Shown here one piece after another: positions 27,381 to 35,808 of a stretch of 64,000 nucleotides of DNA (position 1 is the first letter of the stretch; each line of letters opens with the position of its first letter). Source of the stretch: Clostridiales bacterium (GTDB taxonomy: Bacteria > Bacillota > Clostridia > Oscillospirales > CAG-272); contig DURE01000004.1 of the NCBI GenBank assembly GCA_012837425.1, positions 1 through 64,000 of the forward strand, written 5' to 3'. Below the pieces are notes generated by a model. That model ran no database searches. It was not told the DNA's origin and saw only the letters and a list, made by a program, of their open reading frames with translations. The translations under genes were made by a program, and so were the position numbers.

Positions 27381-27400
27381 GGCGGACCGAACCATCCGCC
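27381..27400 (-). terminator. Weak hairpin after the lexA-family gene
   Basis: GGCGGA ... TCCGCC stem followed on the - strand by GTTTGCTTGCTT. Short and with a broken U tract, so read-through into the FtsX operon is possible. Confidence 0.45.
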
Positions 27401-27408
27401 GCCCGACC

Positions 27409-28008
27409 TCAATATATTCTCATGCAGGCAACCACCTTGCCGAGTATCGACAATTCCTCTGCATATATCGGGGACATCAGGCGGTTCTCGGGCTGAAGGC
27501 GGACCCTCCCGGTCTCGCGGTAAAAGGTCCGTACCATCACCTCGTCCCCGAGCATTGCGACAACTATGTCGCCGTCCTCAGCCCAGTCGCGCCGATCGAC
27601 AATAACCACATCGCCGTCCATAATCCCGACCTCAATCATGCTCGGCCCGCTCACCTTCAGCGCAAATAAATTGCTCTGGTCGCAGCCTATGCTGTCGGCC
27701 ACAAAGTTGACATAGCCCTCGTAATTCTCAACATCGAGTATGGGTACCACCGCCGTAACCTTTCCAATAATGGGGACCTTCGTCTTGGTCCAGTCCGACA
27801 TTTTGAGCACCCGGATTGTGCGGCTTTTGCCGTCCTCCTTGTGGATATAGCCCTCGGTGTCAAGCCTTTGAAGACAGTGATATACCGTTGAGGTACTCTT
27901 AAACCCAAGTGCCCTCTGAATATCGCGGACGCTGGGCGGGTATCCCTGTTGGTCTATGGTTTCGATTATGTAATCAAGTGTGCTCTGTTCAAGCGCGGAC
28001 AGTTTCAT
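27409..28008 (-). CDS. lexA: LexA-family SOS repressor with altered self-cleavage residues
   Basis: 199 residues from the ATG at 28008. An N-terminal winged helix (about 1-65; SVRDIQRALGFKSTSTVYHC) and a C-terminal S24 peptidase-fold domain are both complete. LexA normally represses SOS genes until RecA makes it cut itself. Three key spots can be read: the cut site, usually Ala-Gly, is Ala86-Val87 in IGKVTAVVPIL; the serine is kept in VSGPSMIEVGI (Ser123); the catalytic lysine position is Arg160 in GDEVMVRTFYRE. Cut-site and lysine changes together suggest a repressor that cannot self-cleave, or does so poorly. The ribosome site is weak (AAAGAA) and sits beside a 10-bp inverted repeat. It could be a paralogue beside a normal LexA elsewhere. 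Confidence 0.85.
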   Translation of the reverse strand: MKLSALEQSTLDYIIETIDQQGYPPSVRDIQRALGFKSTSTVYHCLQRLDTEGYIHKEDGKSRTIRVLKMSDWTKTKVPIIGKVTAVVPILDVENYEGYVNFVADSIGCDQSNLFALKVSGPSMIEVGIMDGDVVIVDRRDWAEDGDIVVAMLGDEVMVRTFYRETGRVRLQPENRLMSPIYAEELSILGKVVACMRIY

Positions 28009-28021
28009 CGGTTCTTTTTTT

Positions 28022-28045
28022 GTTTGAAAGATTGCTCTTTCAAAC
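28022..28045. promoter_or_regulatory. 10-bp perfect inverted repeat before lexA start
   Basis: GTTTGAAAGA, TTGC, TCTTTCAAAC. It ends 14 bases before the ATG, so it could be an operator or an RNA hairpin that covers the ribosome site. No other copy was noticed in the window. Confidence 0.55.
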
Positions 28046-28232
28046 CCAAGCCCTCCGTTAATTCTTACTAAAAATATGTTTTTCATTCTGTGGTGTTTTA
28101 TCAAGCTAAAGGGATGCCGGGGGTCATATTACATAATCGTCTTTGTATTGTGGTCAAAAAGTCAATAAACAAAAGGATTCTTTGACAAGCCGCCATATCC
28201 AATTGCAGCCATAATTAGCATAACATGCGTAT

Positions 28233-28262
28233 ATTATACACGAATCCGCTTCCCCTTGTCAA
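28233..28262 (-). promoter_or_regulatory. Strong promoter reading into lexA
   Basis: On the - strand TTGACA, 18 bases, TATAAT: perfect boxes. Start near 28226. Confidence 0.75.
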
Positions 28263-28271
28263 ACATATGTC

Positions 28272-28299
28272 AATTTTTCGTAGAATATACCGAAAAATT
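28272..28299. promoter_or_regulatory. 9-bp inverted repeat upstream of the lexA promoter
   Basis: AATTTTTCG, ten bases, CGAAAAATT, ten bases upstream of the -35 box. Could be an activator/repressor site or a hairpin ending the glycogen transcript (stop at 28348). Confidence 0.4.
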
Positions 28300-28347
28300 C
28301 ATCCGTATGCTGCACATTTTGTTGCAATTTGGCAAATCTCGGTTCTT

Positions 28348-28692
28348 TTATTTCCTATAATAAACATAATGGGCAATAATAGTCCGCATTGCACCGCCCT
28401 TCTCAAGGTCGGGCGCGGTTATCACCACCCCGTCATTTGACAAGAGTTCCCAGGCCTGCATATGGTCTATTTTGCAGCGCAGGATTATTTTATGCGAGGC
28501 GTAAACTATAAATTCGTCGCCGCGGATATTGAGCCCGCCCTCCTTGCCGATGACATCCTCGACCCCGTCCTCCCGCCGCTCGGTGACATATTTGATATGC
28601 TGTCCGCTTATCCGCTCGGCCATCTCGCGCCGGTAGCGCGGGGTGTTGGGATTTTTGCTCTTTGTCCAGTGCTTTATTACCTTTTTCAGCAT
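28348..28692 (-). CDS. Conserved clostridial protein of unknown function (114 aa)
   Basis: Soluble 114-residue protein with a basic N-terminus (MLKKVIKHWTKSKNP). The core, GKEGGLNIRGDEFIVYAS then KIILRCKIDHMQAWELLSNDGVVITAPD, looks like a small all-beta domain and ends in an IIAHYVYYRK strand. I recall similar sequences as hypothetical proteins in Clostridia, but cannot name a characterised family. GGAG ribosome site before the ATG. It is 22 bases downstream of the GH13 gene, so it is the last gene of the glycogen operon; a link to glycogen is positional inference only. Confidence 0.75.
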   Translation of the reverse strand: MLKKVIKHWTKSKNPNTPRYRREMAERISGQHIKYVTERREDGVEDVIGKEGGLNIRGDEFIVYASHKIILRCKIDHMQAWELLSNDGVVITAPDLEKGGAMRTIIAHYVYYRK

Positions 28693-28714
28693 ATATGTCT
28701 CCGAAAATCAAAGG

Positions 28715-30637
28715 TTAAATGTCCTTTAGTATCACAGCGCTTATCGGCCCGAGCGCCACCCGGCCGCAAAACTCCCGGCCAGCCAGCAGGTCAACCTGCC
28801 TGCCGGGCAGCCTGAAAGACAGCCCGGCGTCTCCGCTGTTTGCGGCCACCACAACCCGCTCGCCGCCACGCCTGCGCTCGTATGCGATAAAACCCTCACC
28901 ATAACCGAGAATTTCAAAGTCCCCGCCATGAAAAACCTGCTCACCGGCGCGTACCTCACCCAGCCGGCGGTAGTGAGCGAGCAATTCGGCGTCCTCCCTG
29001 CCCCAGGGGTAGGGCATCCGGCAGAAGGGGTCGCGCCCGCCCTCTATTCCGACCTCGTCGCCGTAAAAGAGAGACGGCGTGCCGTACACGGTATACTGCA
29101 GCGTCGAGGCCAGTTTCAGCCGCCGCACCGCCAGGGTGTATTTTTGTAGGTCCAGCCTGAAGGTGGCAAGCTTTTCGTTTTTCATCGAATCGGTACCTGA
29201 GTCGCCCAGAACGGTCAGTATCCGCTCGGTGTCGTGGGTTCCGAGCAGGTTCATCAGGATGTTGCAGACACAGCGCGGATATGACGAGTAGATATCTGTA
29301 AGTATATTATACAGCATTTTCCCGTCTCTGTAAAGCACGAAGTCAATTATTGCGTTTCTCAGAGGATAGTTCATCACGCTGTCAAGCTGCGCGCCCCGAA
29401 GATACTTCCGCCGCCGGCCGTAGGATACCTTGTCGGAGGCCCTCTCCCAGACCTCACCTATAATAACCGCCTCCTGCGAGGCATTCCTGACGCTCTGCCT
29501 GAAGTCCTCAAGAAACCTGTCCGAGAGCTCGTCGACAACGTCGAGCCGCCAGCCGCCGACACCCCGCCTTACATATTTTGCGCCTATCCCGCCGGGCCCG
29601 GCAAAATAAGCCCGGCATTCGTCGTTTTCGTGATTGAGCTTGGGCAGCCGCACAATATCCCACCAACACAGATAGCTGTCGGGGTAGTCCTTGAAAAAGT
29701 ACCAGTCGTAGTAGGGCGAGTTTTTTGACTGATAGGCGCCGGGGCCGGGGTATCTACCGTATTTGTTGAAGTATTTGCTGTCATCCCCGGTATGGTTGAA
29801 AACCCCGTCAAGAATTATTTTTATGCCGCGCCCTTTTGCCTCTTCAATCAGCCTGTCGAGCGCCTCGTCTCCGCCGAACAGGCCATCGACCGTCTCATAA
29901 TCCCCGGTGTCGTACTTGTGGTTTGAGTAGGCCTCAAATATCGGGCTGAGATATATTGCCCCTGCCCCGAGCGAGGCGATATAGTCGAGCTTTTCTATTA
30001 TCCCCCAGAGGTTTCCCCCGAAAAACACGTTGTTCTCAACCTCGTCGCCCGGCCGCTCGCCGTACTGCGGCACGCCAGACTCCCAGTCCTCGTCAATCAC
30101 CGTCCCGGGGCGCAGTGAAACTCTCCCCGCGCCCCGGCGGAATCTGTCAACGTATATGTGATATATTATTTTTGAACCCAGCCACTCCGGGGTCTTGAAA
30201 TCATCGCGGTAACAAATCAGTCTGAAGCGGTTTTTGCTGCAAGACACAAGCCTTAAATCCACGTTGTTGGGGGTGTCCGACCAGAGAATCTCCTTCTCGC
30301 GGAAGAATAAAAACTCATAGAAAAAAAGCCCGTCCTCCTCGCCGCCGCAGAGTCGGCGAAGCGATATTGGGGCAGAGTAAGTATCAAGCCCGAAAAAGCT
30401 GCCACAAAACTCAAGTTCGATGTCCTTGCGCTTAAAGCTGCCGTCCTTTTGTATTCTGATCAGGGCGCGCACAATTCCCAGCCGGCGGGGTATTCTGACC
30501 GAAAAGACAAGCCTGCCCGACACTCGATATGCCCCGAGGTGGGAGACATCCACCCCCTCGGGGCAGTCGGGCAAATAGAGTGTCTTTTCAACAACCGGGG
30601 TGCCGGGGCAGATTTGCTGGTCAATTTTTATCAGCAT
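28715..30637 (-). CDS. GH13 alpha-glucan hydrolase (neopullulanase/cyclomaltodextrinase-like)
   Basis: 640 residues from the ATG at 30637; this overlaps the end of glgP by 17 bases, and the track's 685-residue version runs further back into glgP. An N-terminal beta domain (about 1-150) precedes the barrel, which opens with KIIYHIYVDRFRRG. The four GH13 regions are visible: ILDGVFNHTG, GWRLDVVDEL (nucleophile Asp), VIIGEVWE (acid Glu) and NLLGTHDTERIL. No signal peptide, so it acts inside the cell, probably debranching or trimming glycogen/maltodextrins released with GlgP. Exact bond choice (alpha-1,4 versus 1,6) cannot be read from sequence. Confidence 0.9.
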   Translation of the reverse strand: MLIKIDQQICPGTPVVEKTLYLPDCPEGVDVSHLGAYRVSGRLVFSVRIPRRLGIVRALIRIQKDGSFKRKDIELEFCGSFFGLDTYSAPISLRRLCGGEEDGLFFYEFLFFREKEILWSDTPNNVDLRLVSCSKNRFRLICYRDDFKTPEWLGSKIIYHIYVDRFRRGAGRVSLRPGTVIDEDWESGVPQYGERPGDEVENNVFFGGNLWGIIEKLDYIASLGAGAIYLSPIFEAYSNHKYDTGDYETVDGLFGGDEALDRLIEEAKGRGIKIILDGVFNHTGDDSKYFNKYGRYPGPGAYQSKNSPYYDWYFFKDYPDSYLCWWDIVRLPKLNHENDECRAYFAGPGGIGAKYVRRGVGGWRLDVVDELSDRFLEDFRQSVRNASQEAVIIGEVWERASDKVSYGRRRKYLRGAQLDSVMNYPLRNAIIDFVLYRDGKMLYNILTDIYSSYPRCVCNILMNLLGTHDTERILTVLGDSGTDSMKNEKLATFRLDLQKYTLAVRRLKLASTLQYTVYGTPSLFYGDEVGIEGGRDPFCRMPYPWGREDAELLAHYRRLGEVRAGEQVFHGGDFEILGYGEGFIAYERRRGGERVVVAANSGDAGLSFRLPGRQVDLLAGREFCGRVALGPISAVILKDI

Positions 30638-33071
30638 ATGCAGCTTTTGTGCTGACCTCCTCAATTCCCCAGATTTCGCGGGCATAATCCCTAATTGACC
30701 GGTCGGCCGCAAAGTAGCCTGATGAGGCGATGTTGCAGAGCGACATGCGGTTCCATTTTTCCCGGTCGGCATAGGCGCATATCATGCTCTCACGCGTGAG
30801 ACGGTAGGACTCAAAGTCGGCAAGGCACATATACGGGTCGGATACCCCGTGGCTTGCGATAAGGTATGAGGCGATGTCGGCAAAGGATTCCCCGGCAAAG
30901 CCCTTTTGCAGCTGTCCTATAATTTTCGTCAGCTTTTCGTTTTGCGCGTAGTACTCAACTGAATTGTAGCCCCGCAGCCAGAGCTCGTCGACCTCGCGGC
31001 TGCTAAGCCCGAAGATATACATATTTTCCTTGCCCACGGCCTCAAGAATCTCGACATTGGCGCCGTCAAGCGTGCCTATGGTAATGGCGCCGTTCATCAT
31101 AAGCTTCATGCAGCCGGTTCCGCTCGCCTCCTTGCCGGCAAGCGATATTTGCTCGCTTATCTCGGCGGCGGGCATCAGGATTTCGGCCTCGCTGACATCG
31201 TAGTTCTCAAGGAATATTACCCGCAGCCTCTCGCAGACCTGCGGGTCGGAGTCAATCTCCCGGCTCAGCATGCAAATAAGGCTGATAATCCGGCGCGCCA
31301 TATGATAGCCCGGCGCCGCCTTGCCCCCGAATATGAAGGTCTGGGGCTGCATATCAAGTCCGGGATTGTCCTTCAGCTCAAGATAAAGCCCTATGATGTT
31401 CAGGGCGTTTAGCAGCTGCCGCTTGTACTCGTGCATGCGCTTTATCTGCATGTCATAAACCGAGTGGTTGTCTATCTTCTGCCCGGTTTTGGCGTATGCG
31501 TATTTGGCGAATCTTACCTTGTTCTCGTGCTTTATAGCCCTGAGCTGCCGGAGCACCCCGGGGTCGTCGGCAAATTTCAGAAAATCCATGAGACGTTCGG
31601 GGTGTGTCCTGTAGTCGGGACCTATGCACTCGTCAAGCAGGGCGGCCAGCCCGGGGTTGACATAGCAGAGCCAGCGCCGGTGGGCTATTCCGTTTGTGAC
31701 ATTTGTGAATTTGTGCGGCCAGAGGCGATAGAATTCCCTGAAGGTTGACTCCTTGAGTATCTCGCTGTGAAGCTTTGAGACGCCGTTTACATGGTGCGAG
31801 CCGACTATCGAGAGGTTGGCCATTCTAATCTGGCCGTAGCCGAGGATGCTCATGTCCGAAATGCGCTTCCACGCTCCCGGGAAAACATTCCAGGCCTGCT
31901 GGCAGAACCTTTCGTTGATTTCTTTTATTATCGCATAAATGCGCGGGAGCCTGAGTTTGAAGAGCGCCTCATTCCAGCACTCGAGCGCCTCGGGCATCAC
32001 GGTGTGGTTGGTATAGGATACGCACCGGGTCACGCAGTCCCAGGCACGCTCCCAGTCAAAGTAATACTCGTCGATGAGAATCCTTATCAGCTCGGGTATG
32101 CAGAGCGCCGGGTGGGTGTCGTTTATATGAATCGCTACCTTCTCGGGGAAGTTATCGAGCGTTTTATAAACCGCCATGTGGTCGTGAATCATGCTCTGCA
32201 CCGAGGCCGAGGCCAGAAAATACTGCTGGGAAAGCCTCAGCAGCTTGCCCTCGGTGTGGTTGTCCGAGGGGTATAGCACCTTTGAGATTATCTCGGCGTT
32301 GTTGCTCTCCTCAAGCGCTCGGGTGTACTGCCCCTGAGTAAAGAGCCCCATGTTGAACCTATGCAGGTCGCGCGCCCGCCAGAGCCGCAGCGGCGAGACC
32401 GCCTCGCAGTCGGCCCCCGATATCATCATGTCATAGGCCACCGCCTCTACCTCCTCGCAGTCCTCGTAGTGTACCTGAAGCCGGCCTTCCTTCCAGACCT
32501 CCTTCACCCGGCCCCCGAAACGCACAACAAAGGCCCGATCGGTGCGCGGGATAAGCCAGACCTCGCCGCGCGGCAGCCAGATGTCTGGGAGCTCTATTTG
32601 AATCCCGTCGATTATTTTTTGCCTGAAAAGCCCGTATTCGTAGCAGATTGAAAAGCCGGTCGCCGGGTAGTTCAGCGAGGAAAGCGAGTCCATAAAGCAG
32701 GCGGCCAGCCGCCCGAGCCCACCGCTGCCAAGCCCAGCGTCGGGCTCGATGTCGTATATCTCCTCAATGTCAAACCCAAGTTTGCCTAGCACCTCGCTGT
32801 ATATTCCGGAGAGCCCCAAGTTGCAGAGGTTTGTCCGCAGCGAGCGGCCGAGCATAAACTCCATGCACAGATAATACACCCGCTTTGCCCCGTTGAGGTT
32901 GGCCACGTGCTTGAATTCCCCGCGTTTTCTGGTGAGTATGTCTCTGACGGTCATCGCAACCGCCTTGAAAACCTGCTCCTTTGTGGCAGTGCCCGGGAGC
33001 GCACCGAAATGCCGCAGCAGCTTTTCCTCAATATTTGTTTTAACCATATCGGCGTCAAGCTGAAAATTCAT
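30621..33071 (-). CDS. glgP: Glycogen/alpha-glucan phosphorylase
   Basis: Releases glucose-1-phosphate from glycogen ends using phosphate and PLP. Full length at 816 residues. Visible signatures: YYLCMEFMLGRSLRTNL, PDAGLGSGGLGRLAACF, HINDTHPALCIPELIRIL, and the PLP-lysine region EASGTGCMKLMMNGA. KRMHEYKRQLLN is also conserved. Its ATG overlaps the glgA stop by four bases (ATGA), so synthesis and breakdown genes are translationally linked. The start has a GGGGGC-type ribosome site inside glgA. Being in the same transcript as the synthesis genes is common in Firmicutes. Confidence 0.97.
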   Translation of the reverse strand: MNFQLDADMVKTNIEEKLLRHFGALPGTATKEQVFKAVAMTVRDILTRKRGEFKHVANLNGAKRVYYLCMEFMLGRSLRTNLCNLGLSGIYSEVLGKLGFDIEEIYDIEPDAGLGSGGLGRLAACFMDSLSSLNYPATGFSICYEYGLFRQKIIDGIQIELPDIWLPRGEVWLIPRTDRAFVVRFGGRVKEVWKEGRLQVHYEDCEEVEAVAYDMMISGADCEAVSPLRLWRARDLHRFNMGLFTQGQYTRALEESNNAEIISKVLYPSDNHTEGKLLRLSQQYFLASASVQSMIHDHMAVYKTLDNFPEKVAIHINDTHPALCIPELIRILIDEYYFDWERAWDCVTRCVSYTNHTVMPEALECWNEALFKLRLPRIYAIIKEINERFCQQAWNVFPGAWKRISDMSILGYGQIRMANLSIVGSHHVNGVSKLHSEILKESTFREFYRLWPHKFTNVTNGIAHRRWLCYVNPGLAALLDECIGPDYRTHPERLMDFLKFADDPGVLRQLRAIKHENKVRFAKYAYAKTGQKIDNHSVYDMQIKRMHEYKRQLLNALNIIGLYLELKDNPGLDMQPQTFIFGGKAAPGYHMARRIISLICMLSREIDSDPQVCERLRVIFLENYDVSEAEILMPAAEISEQISLAGKEASGTGCMKLMMNGAITIGTLDGANVEILEAVGKENMYIFGLSSREVDELWLRGYNSVEYYAQNEKLTKIIGQLQKGFAGESFADIASYLIASHGVSDPYMCLADFESYRLTRESMICAYADREKWNRMSLCNIASSGYFAADRSIRDYAREIWGIEEVSTKAAYADKN

Positions 33072-34579
33072 CGCCGCCCGCCCCCTTCATTCCGGAATAA
33101 GCCTTCGTATACCTCCATGTATTTTTTGGCCGAGGCATCCCAGGAAAAGTCAACCTGCATAATTTTCTTGATAAAGGCACGCCTTTTTTTTTCGTCCTGC
33201 CAGAGCGACAGCGCCGCCATGATGCACTCGAGCAGCCCGCCCGGGGAATATTCGGCAAAGGTAAATCCGTTGCCCTGCAGCTCGCCGTCAACCTCCCGGA
33301 AGCCCTTTATTGATTCGGCCAGACCGCCGGTCTCGCGCACGACCGGTATCGCACCGTAGCGCGAGGCTATCATCTGTGACAGTCCGCAGGGCTCGCTTTT
33401 TGAGGGCATGAGAAATATGTCGGCGGCGGCGTAGATTTGGCGCGAGAGCTCACGGTTGTAGTCGATAATCGTTTTGACCTTGGCAAAATGGCGCTGCTCA
33501 AGGCTTGTGAAAAACTCCTCAAAGCGCGCCTCGCCCCGCCCGAGCACCACAAGCTGCAGGTCGTTTTCCGAGACAAGCCTGCATGCAATTTCGCAAACCA
33601 GATCAAGTCCCTTGTGAGAGGCCAGCCTCGAGATTATCGCCAGCAGCGGCACTTCGCGCACCGGAAGCCCGAGCTCCTTCTGCAGGGCTGACTTGTTTTT
33701 GTATTTCCCGTCAATTTTCTTCCATGAGTAGTTGACCGGGAGCGCCGGGTCGGTTTCGGGGTTGTAGTAGTCATAGTCAATTCCGTTGAGTATCCCGCAG
33801 AGCTTTCCGGGGTTTTCATTCAGGATATATTCCAGCCCCCGGCCGAACTCCGGGGTCCTTATCTCCTCAGCGTATCGGGGGCTGACAGTGGTCACCCTGT
33901 CGGCGCAGCAAACTCCCGCCTTCATCAGATTGAGCTTGCCGTGATAGTCGAGCAGCTCATGGTATTCGTCGCCGAGTGCAAAGACGTCGCCGAGTATGTC
34001 GTGCTCAAACTGCCCCTGATACTCGATGTTGTGGATAGTGTAGACGGTCCTAATCCGGTCATAGCCTTCGATGCCCCGACACAAAAGGTTTTTGTATACT
34101 ATACTAAGCCCGCCCTGCCAGTCGTGGGCGTGGATTATATCCGGCCAGAACTCAAGGTGCCTTATCAGCTCCATTGTCGCCATGCAGAAAAAGGCGAACC
34201 TCTCGCCGTCGTCATAATGGCCGTAGAGGCTGTCGCGACCGAAATAATACTCGCTCTCGACAAAGTAATATATTACATTGCCGCGTCTTAGCGATTTTAT
34301 GCCGCAGTACTGCCTTCGCCATGCAAGACTGAGGTTAAAGGCCGCCTCATCCTTCATCTTCTGCTGCCATTCCTCGCCTATTGCCGAGTAAAGCGGCATG
34401 ACCACGCGAATGTCACACTTCGGGTAGCGCCCGGCAAGGGCTGCCGGCAGCGAGCCCAGCACGTCGCCCAGCCCGCCGGTGGCGGCATAGGGCATCACCT
34501 CGGAGCCGACAAACAGGATTTTATAGCCGCTCTGTCCGGTCTTTTGCCGGTCACTCCATAATAATTCCTCAAGCTTCAT
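33068..34579 (-). CDS. glgA: Glycogen synthase (GT5)
   Basis: Adds glucose from ADP-glucose (possibly UDP-glucose) to growing alpha-1,4 chains. 503 residues from the ATG at 34579, which overlaps the glgD stop as ATGA; the track start 32 residues earlier lies in glgD. The N-terminal GT5 domain begins KILFVGSEVMPYAATGGLGDV. In E. coli GlgA the matching motif is KTGGL with an ADP-glucose-binding Lys15; here the lysine is alanine. The C-terminal nucleotide-binding half has ISRLASHKGLDLV and PSKSEPCGLSQMIASRYG, with the E-x7-E type acidic site. Length is normal (about 480-500). Confidence 0.95.
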   Translation of the reverse strand: MKLEELLWSDRQKTGQSGYKILFVGSEVMPYAATGGLGDVLGSLPAALAGRYPKCDIRVVMPLYSAIGEEWQQKMKDEAAFNLSLAWRRQYCGIKSLRRGNVIYYFVESEYYFGRDSLYGHYDDGERFAFFCMATMELIRHLEFWPDIIHAHDWQGGLSIVYKNLLCRGIEGYDRIRTVYTIHNIEYQGQFEHDILGDVFALGDEYHELLDYHGKLNLMKAGVCCADRVTTVSPRYAEEIRTPEFGRGLEYILNENPGKLCGILNGIDYDYYNPETDPALPVNYSWKKIDGKYKNKSALQKELGLPVREVPLLAIISRLASHKGLDLVCEIACRLVSENDLQLVVLGRGEARFEEFFTSLEQRHFAKVKTIIDYNRELSRQIYAAADIFLMPSKSEPCGLSQMIASRYGAIPVVRETGGLAESIKGFREVDGELQGNGFTFAEYSPGGLLECIMAALSLWQDEKKRRAFIKKIMQVDFSWDASAKKYMEVYEGLFRNEGGGRR

Positions 34580-35718
34580 ACGCTGACCCCCTTCCCGATA
34601 AAAAACGGCAGAGTCTCGTGCCCCGACAGCCGCCGCCCGTCTTTGATAAGCACATCCCGGTCGGTAACCACACAATACAGCTCGGCGCCCTCGCCGACAT
34701 ATGTGTCGTCCAGCAGCACGCAGTTTCTCACCGTGGCCCCGCGGCCGACTCTGACCCCGCGGAAGACAATCGAATTTTCGACCATACCCTCAATCACGCA
34801 ACCGTCGGCGACAAGCGAGTTGGCCACCCTTGCACCGGTCATGTATTTTGTCGGCGGCAGGTTGAGCATCCGCGTCATCACCGGCCGGTCGGGAATACCG
34901 AAAAGCCGGCGGCGCACCTCGGGGTCGAGCAACTCGAGCGAGCACCTGTAATAGCTCTCAAGGCGGTTGACAAGCGCATAATATCCCCCGTGACCGAAGG
35001 CAAAGAACCTGTCCTCCCCAAGCCTCTGCCCGATTAGCTGGTGCTCAAAGCTGGTATACCCGTGAGCGACCGCGTCCTCTATGAGCTTGATCAGATAATA
35101 TTTCTTTGCTATCATGATGTTCATGCTGACTTCTATTTCATTTTTCCGGCCGTCCTCCGACGTGTATTCGGCAAAGTCGCATATCCGCCCGTCCCCGTCT
35201 GCTCTGACCACGGTGACGCGGGGCGTCAGGTGCAGCTTTTTGGGGGAAATGCGCTTGGTCACAATGGTGATGTCGGCGCCCCGTTCGGCGTGCTTTTCTA
35301 TGACCTCGGCCAAATCAATGTTGCATATGACATCGCAGTCCGAGAGCACCATATGTTCCTCGCTGCACTCGGATATAAAGCTCATCACGGCTATAAGCGC
35401 CTCAAGCCGCGAGGAGTAGACCCGGTCGGAGGAGGCGTTTTCATATGAGGTGATAAAGGGCGGCAGGATTTTTATGCCTCCAACCTCACGCTCAAGGTCC
35501 CAGTCCCGCCCGCTGCCCAGGTGCTCAAGCAGCGACTTGTAATTGTTGTGTGTGATTATGCCGACCTTTGTGATACCCGCATTAACAAGATTCGAGAGGG
35601 CAAAATCAACAAGCCTGTACCGGCAGCCGAAGGGGAGGCTTGCCATGGTCCGGGTTCTTGTCAGCTCGGGTATTGTCGTGTCGTGAATATTTGAAAATAT
35701 CAGTCCTGCGGCATTCAT
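34576..35718 (-). CDS. glgD: GlgD, regulatory paralogue of glucose-1-phosphate adenylyltransferase
   Basis: 380 residues: a nucleotidyltransferase-fold domain (about 1-250) plus a left-handed beta-helix (about 285-370, with repeats such as NSLVADGCVIEGMVENSIVFRG). It lacks the GlgC glycine-rich loop AGGQGSRL, having GLIFSNIHDTTIPEL instead, followed by PFGCRYRLVDFALSNLVNAG. In Firmicutes, GlgD is catalytically weak and forms hetero-oligomers with GlgC that raise its activity. CGGAGAAAACA ribosome site. A 90-base gap to glgC holds a CCCCGG/CCGGGG hairpin on the - strand (35753-35775) with a weak U tract, which may tune how much transcript reaches glgD. Confidence 0.95.
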   Translation of the reverse strand: MNAAGLIFSNIHDTTIPELTRTRTMASLPFGCRYRLVDFALSNLVNAGITKVGIITHNNYKSLLEHLGSGRDWDLEREVGGIKILPPFITSYENASSDRVYSSRLEALIAVMSFISECSEEHMVLSDCDVICNIDLAEVIEKHAERGADITIVTKRISPKKLHLTPRVTVVRADGDGRICDFAEYTSEDGRKNEIEVSMNIMIAKKYYLIKLIEDAVAHGYTSFEHQLIGQRLGEDRFFAFGHGGYYALVNRLESYYRCSLELLDPEVRRRLFGIPDRPVMTRMLNLPPTKYMTGARVANSLVADGCVIEGMVENSIVFRGVRVGRGATVRNCVLLDDTYVGEGAELYCVVTDRDVLIKDGRRLSGHETLPFFIGKGVSV

Positions 35719-35808
35719 TGTTTTCTCCGTTGCTTTGGTTTTTGCCTACAAACCCCGGCCGCCATACTCCCGGGGCAGAAATCTCGCTGCATTTATTTTA
35801 TCCTTGCA

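Larger units (their letters stand above)
28009..28347. other. Leader/promoter region of the lexA-family gene (no gene)
   Basis: AT-rich 339-base gap. It contains a consensus promoter on the - strand (28233-28262), an inverted repeat just upstream of it (28272-28299) and another just before the start codon (28022-28045). The predicted leader is about 218 bases. I see no CGAAC-N4-GTTCG type LexA box. A short in-frame ATG (28086) exists in the leader but has no ribosome site. Confidence 0.6.

Noticed and set aside
28225-28440. + strand ORF of 71 residues near lexA
   Set aside because: Lies over a - strand promoter and the end of another gene, no ribosome site, no recognisable features.
34576-35718. 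GlgD considered as a decayed duplicate of GlgC
   Set aside because: It is full length with intact domains and is the known regulatory partner in Firmicutes; the missing substrate loop is normal for GlgD.
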